Shown here in pieces: positions 1 to 4,783 of a stretch of DNA of 5,189 nt (position 1 is its first letter; each line of letters starts with the position of its first letter). The stretch is from Burkholderiales bacterium. GTDB lineage: Bacteria > Pseudomonadota > Gammaproteobacteria > Burkholderiales > SG8-39. Location of the stretch: assembly GCA_029266935.1 (NCBI GenBank), contig JAQSVY010000145.1, positions 1 to 5,189 of the forward strand, in the 5' to 3' direction. The notes below the pieces were generated by a model. That model did not search any database. It had not been told where the DNA came from and saw only the letters and a list, made by a program, of their open reading frames with translations. The position numbers and the translations under genes are program-made.

Positions 1-408
1 CTGAAGGCGAAGGAGCCGCCGGTGGTGGTGATCACCTCCAACCGCACGCGCGAGATCCACGACGCCGTGAAGCGGCGCTGCTTCTACCACTGGGTCGACT
101 ATCCCGACGCGCAGCGCGAGCTGGAGATCCTGCGCCGCAAGGCGCCCAAGGCGGCCGAGGCGCTCTCGCGCGAGGTCGTGGCGTTCGTGCAGGAGCTGCG
201 CAAGTCCGACCTCTTCAAGCTGCCCGGGGTCGCCGAGACGATCGACTGGGCGAACTGCCTGGTGGCGCTCGACCGCGTGGCGCTCGACCCGGAAACGGTC
301 AACAACACGCTGGGCGTGCTCCTCAAGTACCGCGACGACCTGGAGCGCGTCTCGGGCGAAGAGGCCGAGCGCCTGGTCGGCGAGGCGAAGACCGCAGCGG
401 CGGCGTGA
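1..408 (+). CDS. MoxR/CoxD-type AAA+ ATPase, C-terminal part (5' truncated by window edge)
   Basis: The reading frame is open from base 1 and ends at TGA 406-408, giving about 135 residues. The fragment begins in the AAA+ core: the hydrophobic strand VVVITSN (residues 8-14) ends in a sensor-1-like Asn. It is followed by REIHDAVKRRCFYHW (18-31), the arginine-rich segment typical of the CoxD-like branch of MoxR ATPases. A helical lid follows, with LPGVAETIDWANCLVAL at about 74-90. The Walker A and B motifs must lie upstream of the window. Known for the family: MoxR ATPases work with a VWA-domain partner as chaperones that insert or activate metal cofactors; CoxD does this for CO dehydrogenase. 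Inferred here: its partner is the VWA protein two genes downstream. The GTG at 22 is internal, not the real start. The stop overlaps the start of the next gene (GTGA at 405-408), so the two are probably translationally coupled. The family is clear; the client enzyme is not. Confidence 0.88.
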   Translation: MKAKEPPVVVITSNRTREIHDAVKRRCFYHWVDYPDAQRELEILRRKAPKAAEALSREVVAFVQELRKSDLFKLPGVAETIDWANCLVALDRVALDPETVNNTLGVLLKYRDDLERVSGEEAERLVGEAKTAAAA

Positions 409-1691
409 ACGTTCCCTCGTTCCTGCGGCGCATCTTCAGCGGCGGCGGCGCCGACGGTGGCGTGCGGGAGCTGGCCCAGCTCTGCGACGCCTTGCTCGCG
501 GAGAGCGGCGAGTACGCGAGCACCGCGCTGGCGCGCGAAGCGGTGGCGAAGTGGCGCGCGCTGGACGAGGGCGCGCGCGAGCGCTTGTTCGACGTGCTCG
601 CCGGCTACTCGCCGCCGGAGGAGAAGCTCAAGGCCGCCGCCGCCGCCTACCAGGGCGAGCCTTCCAGCGAGAACCTGATCAGGCTGCAGCAGGCTTCCGA
701 GTCGCCGCGCCGCGAGCTCTTCGACCGGCTCAACATGGCGCCGGGAGGAACCGCGGCGCTAGTCGAGATGAGAAGAGTTCTTCTCACCCGCATAAAAGAA
801 AGACCGGAATGGCGTCCTCTCGACTACGACCTGCGGCGGCGGCTGCGCTCCTGGTTCAACCGCGGCTTCCTGCGCCTGGAGCGCATCGACTGGCGCACCT
901 CCGCGCTGGTGCTGGAGAAGCTGATCGAGTACGAGGCGGTGCACGCGGTGCAGGGCTGGCCGGACCTGCGCCGGCGCCTGGAAGCCGACCGCCGCTGCTA
1001 TGCCTTCTTCCACCCGCAGCTCCCCGACGAGCCGATCATCTTCATCGAGGTGGCGCTCACGCGCGGCATGAGTGCGCGCGCGCAGCCGCTGCTCGACATG
1101 CACGCCGCCGTCGACGACGTCGCGGGCGCCGACTGCGCGATGTTCTACTCGATCACCAACTGCCAGGAAGGGCTGCGCGGCATCTCCTTCGGCAACCAGC
1201 TGATCAAGCAGGTCGCCGAGGACCTGAAGCGCGAGTTCCCGCACCTGCGGCGATTCGCGACGCTTTCGCCGATCCCGGGCTTCCGCCGCTGGCTGGAGAA
1301 GAACGCCTCGCGCGAGCTGCTGGCGCAGATCGAGGATCCGGCGTGGCACCTCGGCGAGGTCCCTGAGGCGCTCGAGAAGCAGCTCATGCAGCTCTGTGCC
1401 TGGTACCTGCTGCGCGTCAAGACGGGAAACGAGCAGCACGCTGAGCCCCTCGATCCCGTGGCGCGCTTTCACCTGGGCAACGGGGCGTCGCTCGAGCGCC
1501 TGAACTGGATGGGCGACACCTCCGAGCAGGGCATGAGCCGCTCCGCCGGCATCATGGCGAACTACGTGTACCGGCTCGGCGAGCTCGAGAGGAACCACGA
1601 GCGCTATTTCCGCGAGCAGCTCGTCGCCGCCTCCAGCGCGGTGGAGAAGCTCGCCCGCGAGTGCGCGCCGCCGGGGCAGGCCGCCGCTTGA
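405..1691 (+). CDS. Malonyl-CoA decarboxylase
   Basis: This 428-residue cytosolic enzyme would convert malonyl-CoA to acetyl-CoA and CO2. An N-terminal helical domain (about 1-130) precedes the catalytic GNAT-like domain. Conserved blocks include SWFNRGFLRLERIDW (149-163), YEAVHAVQGWPDLRRRL (176-192), FFHPQLPDEPIIFIEVALT (201-219), FYSITNCQEGLRGISFGN (247-264), a stretch ending TLSPIPGF (286-293), and HLGNGASLERLNWM (356-369). Ser288 of LSPIPGF and His356 of HLGNG match the Ser/His catalytic pair described for this family, so the enzyme looks intact. The length suits bacterial members. The start is a GTG at 405 overlapping the preceding TGA; it has no good Shine-Dalgarno sequence at proper spacing, which fits translational coupling. 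Its TGA at 1689-1691 overlaps the next start. Codons near 768-806 (AGA three times, ATA, AAA) contrast with the GC-rich rest, but the protein aligns well in memory with the family there. Odd context: it splits a MoxR/VWA pair. Confidence 0.93.
   Translation: MNVPSFLRRIFSGGGADGGVRELAQLCDALLAESGEYASTALAREAVAKWRALDEGARERLFDVLAGYSPPEEKLKAAAAAYQGEPSSENLIRLQQASESPRRELFDRLNMAPGGTAALVEMRRVLLTRIKERPEWRPLDYDLRRRLRSWFNRGFLRLERIDWRTSALVLEKLIEYEAVHAVQGWPDLRRRLEADRRCYAFFHPQLPDEPIIFIEVALTRGMSARAQPLLDMHAAVDDVAGADCAMFYSITNCQEGLRGISFGNQLIKQVAEDLKREFPHLRRFATLSPIPGFRRWLEKNASRELLAQIEDPAWHLGEVPEALEKQLMQLCAWYLLRVKTGNEQHAEPLDPVARFHLGNGASLERLNWMGDTSEQGMSRSAGIMANYVYRLGELERNHERYFREQLVAASSAVEKLARECAPPGQAAA
769..786. repeat. 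Perfect 8-bp inverted repeat inside an AT-rich island
   Basis: The string TGAGAAGAGTTCTTCTCA has perfect 8-base arms (769-776 and 779-786) around a 2-base centre (GT). It lies inside the malonyl-CoA decarboxylase gene, in a 44-base patch (767-810) with about 43% G+C, far below the flanking sequence. A 2-base loop is too tight for a good RNA hairpin, so if functional it is more likely a dyad for a dimeric protein than an RNA structure. It may also be chance arising from codons for MRRVLLT. The symmetry is directly visible; any role is speculative. Confidence 0.5.
1673..1680 (+). promoter_or_regulatory. Ribosome binding site deciding the TTG start of the VWA gene
   Basis: The purine-rich GGGGCAGG lies 7 bases upstream of TTG 1688-1690. 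With the TTGA stop/start overlap at 1688-1691, it favours the TTG over the GTG at 1661, which would lie 30 bases inside the decarboxylase gene and add nine residues (MRAAGAGRR) unlike the family N-terminus. Confidence 0.5.
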
Positions 1692-2890
1692 GCGCGACGG
1701 CCGGGCGCCTCGCCGAGAACGTCATGCACTTCGCGCGCCTGCTGCGCGCCGCCGGCCTGCGCATCGGCCCCGACCGCGTGCTCGACAGCGTGCGCGCGCT
1801 CGAGATCGCCGGCGCGCACCAGTTCCCGCTGCGCCGGGACGACTGGTACTGGACCATGTCCGCGGTGCTGCTCTCGCGCGAGGAGCAGCGCCCGATCTTC
1901 GATCAGGCCTTCCGGATCTTCTGGCGCGACCCCAAGCTCGCCGAGAAGATGATGCAGCTGCTGCTGCCCAAGGCGCACGGCACCGCCAAGCCCGAGGAGC
2001 AGCAGAGCCAGCGGCTCACCGACGCCCTGTACGCGAAGCAGAACCCGGAGCAGCGGGAGTCCGAGAAGCTCGAGCTGGAGGCCCGCCTCACCTTCTCCTC
2101 GCGCGAGATCCTGCAGCGCATGGACTTCGACACCATGTCGGCGGCGGAGCTCGCGCAGGCGCGGCAGATGATCTCGCAGCTGCGCCTGCCGCTGCCGCTG
2201 ATCCGCACGCGAAGACAAAGAACAGACAGGAATGGCAGAAAGATCGACGTGCGCGCCACGCTGCGGGAAAGCCTGCGCGAGGGCGGCGACATCATCCCGC
2301 TGGTGCGCACCGCGCCGCGCGAGCTGCATCCGCCCCTCGTCGTGCTGTGCGACATCTCCGGGTCGATGAACCCGTATGCGCGCATGTTCCTGCACTTCCT
2401 GCACGCCATCACCAACGACCGCGACCGCGTCTCGGTGTTCGTGTTCGGCACGCGCCTCACCAACATCACGCGCCAGCTGCGCCACCGCGACGTCGACGTG
2501 GCGATGGCGAAGGTGGCCGAGGCGATCAAGGACTGGTCGGGCGGCACGCGCATCGGGCATTCGCTGCGCGAGTTCAACTGGAAGTGGGCGCGGCGCACGC
2601 TCGGCCAGAACGCCTGCGTGCTGCTCGTCTCCGACGGCCTGGATCGCGAAGCGGGCGAGGGGCTCGCCGAGGAGATGGAGCGCCTCGCCAAGTCCAGCAA
2701 GATGCTGGTGTGGCTGAACCCGCTGCTGCGTTACGAGAAGTTCGAGGCGCGCCCCGCGGGCGTACGCGCCATGCTGCCGCATGTGGATCTCTTCCTGCCG
2801 GTGCATAATCTGAAAAGCCTCGTCGATCTGGCGAGGACGCTGAGCGAGCCGGCGGCGAAGACCGGCCAGGAGAAACGTGCATGGAGATGA
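1688..2890 (+). CDS. coxE: CoxE-type VWA domain-containing protein
   Basis: This 400-residue protein is the likely partner of the MoxR ATPase upstream. The N-terminal half (1-200) is helical and starts RLAENVMHFARLLRAAGLRIGP, typical of the family. A basic stretch (about 173-189, RTRRQRTDRNGRKIDVR) leads into the VWA domain (about 215-375). The metal-ion-dependent adhesion site is complete: DISGSM (Asp222, Ser224, Ser226), Thr287 in SGGTRIG, and Asp316 in LLVSDGLD. No signal peptide or membrane segment is visible, so it should be cytosolic. In CO dehydrogenase systems CoxD and CoxE are implicated in maturing the molybdenum-copper site; other MoxR/VWA pairs activate other metalloenzymes. The chosen start is TTG 1688, which overlaps the decarboxylase stop and has a suitable ribosome binding site; GTG 1661 is the alternative. 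The gene carries a short AT-rich, AGA-rich patch at about 2210-2244. The symbol is by family resemblance; the client is not proven to be CO dehydrogenase. Confidence 0.88.
   Translation: MSATAGRLAENVMHFARLLRAAGLRIGPDRVLDSVRALEIAGAHQFPLRRDDWYWTMSAVLLSREEQRPIFDQAFRIFWRDPKLAEKMMQLLLPKAHGTAKPEEQQSQRLTDALYAKQNPEQRESEKLELEARLTFSSREILQRMDFDTMSAAELAQARQMISQLRLPLPLIRTRRQRTDRNGRKIDVRATLRESLREGGDIIPLVRTAPRELHPPLVVLCDISGSMNPYARMFLHFLHAITNDRDRVSVFVFGTRLTNITRQLRHRDVDVAMAKVAEAIKDWSGGTRIGHSLREFNWKWARRTLGQNACVLLVSDGLDREAGEGLAEEMERLAKSSKMLVWLNPLLRYEKFEARPAGVRAMLPHVDLFLPVHNLKSLVDLARTLSEPAAKTGQEKRAWR
2868..2872 (+). promoter_or_regulatory. Ribosome binding site deciding the coxG start
   Basis: AGGAG lies 8 bases upstream of ATG 2881, ideal spacing. 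The alternative ATG 2887, which overlaps the upstream TGA as ATGA, would be 14 bases away. Family members also commonly begin with Met-Glu-Met, supporting 2881. It is the clearest Shine-Dalgarno sequence in the + strand array. Confidence 0.65.
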
Positions 2891-3495
2891 GCGGCGAGCA
2901 GCTCATCCCGGCCTCGCAGCAGGATACCTGGGATGCGCTGAACGATCCCCAGGTGCTCAAGGCCTGCGTGCCGGGCTGCGAGGCGATCGACCACATCGCC
3001 GACAACGAGTACCAGGTGCGGATGGTGGCGCGCGTCGGCCCGGTGAGCGCCAAGTTCAAGGGCCGCCTCACGCTGTCCGACATCAAGCCGCCGAGCTCCT
3101 ACTCGATCGCCTTCGAGGGCCAGGGCGGCCCGGCGGGCTTCGCCAAGGGCGGTGCGCAGGTGAAGCTCTCGCCGCAGAACGGCGGCACGAAGCTCGCCTA
3201 CGACGTCAAAGCGAGCGTCGGCGGCAAGCTCGCGCAGATCGGCTCTCGCCTGGTCGACGCCGCGGCGAAGAAGGTCGCCGACGACTTCTTCCGCAACTTC
3301 ACCCTCAGGCTGTCCCCCGAGGGATCGGAAGCGGACACGGTGGTCCCCGCCGGGCGCATCAAGCCGCGCAGCAAGGCCGTGAGAAGTGTCGGAGAGGTGG
3401 AACCGGCGCCCACGCTTTCCGACACAAGCGTGATGATCTTCGCCGCCGTCGCGCTCATCGCGGTCATCGCCGGACTGATCCTGTTCCTCCGCTAG
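2881..3495 (+). CDS. coxG: CoxG-type carbon monoxide dehydrogenase subunit G family protein (SRPBCC fold, membrane anchored)
   Basis: This 204-residue protein opens with MEMSGEQLIPASQQDTWDALNDPQVLKACVPGCE, the hallmark N-terminus of the CoxG family. The helix-grip (SRPBCC) domain occupies about 1-145, with blocks such as GPVSAKFKGRLTLSDIKPPSSY (53-74) and GGKLAQIGSRLVDAAAKKVADDFF (114-137). A Pro/Arg-rich linker (about 146-180) joins it to one C-terminal transmembrane segment, VMIFAAVALIAVIAGLILFLR (184-204). This is a tail anchor that would hold the domain on the cytoplasmic face. Known for the family: CoxG recruits CO dehydrogenase to the membrane and has been linked to quinone delivery to such enzymes. 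Inferred: a similar tethering role for the unknown client of the neighbouring MoxR/VWA pair. It overlaps the VWA gene by 10 bases and starts at ATG 2881 with a good ribosome binding site. The next gene begins 2 bases after its TAG stop. Confidence 0.92.
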   Translation: MEMSGEQLIPASQQDTWDALNDPQVLKACVPGCEAIDHIADNEYQVRMVARVGPVSAKFKGRLTLSDIKPPSSYSIAFEGQGGPAGFAKGGAQVKLSPQNGGTKLAYDVKASVGGKLAQIGSRLVDAAAKKVADDFFRNFTLRLSPEGSEADTVVPAGRIKPRSKAVRSVGEVEPAPTLSDTSVMIFAAVALIAVIAGLILFLR

Positions 3496-3497
3496 AC

Positions 3498-4187
3498 GTG
3501 GCCGAGCTGCTGTTTCGCGAAGACCCCTACCTGCGTGCCTGCGAGGCGACCGTGACCGCCGTGCACGAGGGCGGTGTCGAGCTCGACCGCACCATCTTCT
3601 ATCCGCTCGGCGGCGGCCAGGCCGGCGATACCGGACGCGTAGGCGAATGGCGCGTCGTGGACACAAGGAAGGGCGATTCAGGTGATTCCGTCATCCATTT
3701 ACTTGAGCCTGGTGCAAGGCCCACGCCGGGAACCACGCTCCCTGTCGAGATCGACTGGGAACGGCGCTACCGCCTGATGCGGCTGCACACCGCGCTGCAC
3801 CTCCTCGGCGCGCTGGTGAAGGCGCCGGTAACCGGCGGGCGCATCGCCGAGGACAAAGCGCACCTCGACTTCGACATCGAGATGGAAAAGCTCGCGAAAG
3901 ACGACATCGAGGCGCGGGTGAACGCCCTCGTCGACGCGAAGATCGACACCCGCGTTTCCTGGATCACGGACGCGGAGCTCGACGCGCGCCCCGACCTGGT
4001 GAAGACGATGTCGGTGGCGCCGCCGCGCGGCGAGGGGCGCGTGCGACTGCTCGAAATCCCGGGCCTCGATCTGCAGGCCTGCGGCGGCACGCACGTGCGC
4101 AACACCGGCGAGATTGGCCGACTCGCCGTGGCCCGCATCCGCTCCGAGGGCAGGCGCAACAAACGCGTTACCCTGACCCTCGCATGA
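3498..4187 (+). CDS. alaX: Alanyl-tRNA editing protein, AlaX type
   Basis: This 229-residue stand-alone editing hydrolase would deacylate tRNA-Ala mischarged with serine or glycine, in the cytosol, resembling the editing domain of alanyl-tRNA synthetase. The N-terminal beta-barrel-like part includes IFYPLGGGQAGDTG (33-46). The catalytic zinc site is complete: HxxxH (His97 and His101 in RLHTALHLL) and CxxxH (Cys195 and His199 in ACGGTHVRNTGEIG). The length fits the short AlaX forms without the C-terminal oligomerisation domain. The start is GTG 3498, two bases after the coxG stop. The same frame is open upstream to about 2877, but that part only shadows coxG in another frame, whereas MAELLFREDPYLRACEATV matches the family N-terminus. 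No Shine-Dalgarno sequence is visible, so coupling to coxG is likely. Bases about 3660-3715, encoding DTRKGDSGDSVIHLLEPG, use TTA, TCA, ACA and AGG codons and have roughly 50% G+C. The stop overlaps the next start (ATGA at 4184-4187). Confidence 0.92.
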   Translation: MAELLFREDPYLRACEATVTAVHEGGVELDRTIFYPLGGGQAGDTGRVGEWRVVDTRKGDSGDSVIHLLEPGARPTPGTTLPVEIDWERRYRLMRLHTALHLLGALVKAPVTGGRIAEDKAHLDFDIEMEKLAKDDIEARVNALVDAKIDTRVSWITDAELDARPDLVKTMSVAPPRGEGRVRLLEIPGLDLQACGGTHVRNTGEIGRLAVARIRSEGRRNKRVTLTLA

Positions 4188-4774
4188 AGGCAGAACGGGT
4201 CCAGGCGGCCATCCTCTACGCCGAGTTGCGCAACTTCACGCGCCTCTCCGAGGTGCTGCCGCCCGACAAGGTGCTCGCCCTGGCCAGCGACTTCTTCACC
4301 CTTGCAGCCAAGGCGGCCACGGCGAACGGCGGCAAGGCGCTGCCGGTGCAGAACGACGCGGTCGCCGCCGCGTTCACCGCCGGCGACAAGGGCACCTTCG
4401 CGACGCAGGCGCTGAAGGCGGCGCAGGCGGTCCAGCTCGAGTTCGGCGCGCTGGGCGAGAAGTGGAAGACCGAGTACGGGCTGCCGGCCGCGGTCTCGCT
4501 CGGGCTGCACCTGGGCGAGACGGTGTTCGGCGCGGTGGGGGCCCAGGGCAGTCAGCAGTTCGTCGCCTTCGGCGACTGCGTGAGCATCGCCGAGCGGCTG
4601 GTGCACCGCGCGCGCGCCGGCGAGATCGTGATCTCGCTCGAGCTCATGAAGGCGCTGGGGGCGACGGTGAAGACACTCGGCGCGGAGGAGCTGCCGCCCC
4701 TCGAGCTCGGCAACAAGCGCCCGCCGATCGCCATCTACGGCCTGCTGCTGGAATCGCGCCTGGACTTTACCTGA
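4184..4774 (+). CDS. Adenylate/guanylate cyclase-like protein (class III), probably degenerate
   Basis: This 196-residue protein is essentially one class III cyclase homology domain. Family landmarks are recognisable: AILYAELRNFTRLSEVL (9-25) for the usual FADIRGFT block, NDAVAAAF (57-64) for the GDxxMAxF block, SLGLHLGETVFGAVG (105-119), and FVAFGDCVSIAERL (126-139) for the GDxVNxAxRL block. Several catalytic positions differ. The first metal Asp is Glu14; the Gly before the second metal residue Asp58 is Asn57; the usual purine-contacting Lys appears to be Pro54; and the transition-state Asn is Ser134. The Arg of the same block (Arg138) is kept. No membrane segment, signal peptide or extra sensor domain is seen. 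The likely reading is a non-cyclising nucleotide-binding or regulatory homologue, or a much weakened enzyme; this is inference from motifs read by eye. Its ATG overlaps the alaX stop, and it ends 9 bases before the stop of the convergent gene. Confidence 0.8.
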   Translation: MKAERVQAAILYAELRNFTRLSEVLPPDKVLALASDFFTLAAKAATANGGKALPVQNDAVAAAFTAGDKGTFATQALKAAQAVQLEFGALGEKWKTEYGLPAAVSLGLHLGETVFGAVGAQGSQQFVAFGDCVSIAERLVHRARAGEIVISLELMKALGATVKTLGAEELPPLELGNKRPPIAIYGLLLESRLDFT

Positions 4775-4783
4775 GCGAGCTTT
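4775..4783. other. Convergent intergenic gap without a recognisable terminator
   Basis: Only 9 bases separate the two converging stop codons. The area holds a short T run (4781-4784) and a weak 5-base match (GAGCG near 4773 with CGCTC near 4797) around a long loop. That is too poor for a confident bidirectional terminator, so the + strand transcript may read into the methyltransferase gene in antisense. Confidence 0.4.

Noticed and set aside
809..811. Internal ATG preceded by purine-rich sequence in the decarboxylase gene (a similar one at 2232), possible hidden gene start
   Set aside because: The frames they open give Arg/Ala/Pro-rich translations typical of shifted reading of GC-rich genes, with no recognisable motif.
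1661..1687. GTG 1661 as the start of the VWA protein
   Set aside because: It would add nine residues unlike the family and overlap the previous gene by 31 bases, whereas TTG 1688 has a well-spaced GGGGCAGG and a stop/start overlap.
405..1691. Foreign insertion or palindromic-element insertion inside the decarboxylase at the AT-rich island
   Set aside because: The protein around residues 120-145 keeps the family spacing as I recall it, so nothing seems to be inserted; only codon choice is unusual.
759..2806. Long open frames on the - strand (759-1598 and 1604-2806) and another at 2731-3666
   Set aside because: They lie opposite well-recognised genes, encode Arg/His/Leu/Ala-rich low-complexity translations without any family motif, and are expected shadows in DNA this GC-rich.
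2877..3497. An upstream extension of the alaX frame that would make a 436-residue protein
   Set aside because: The extra N-terminal part is coxG read in another frame and has no domain pattern; the AlaX family N-terminus begins at GTG 3498.
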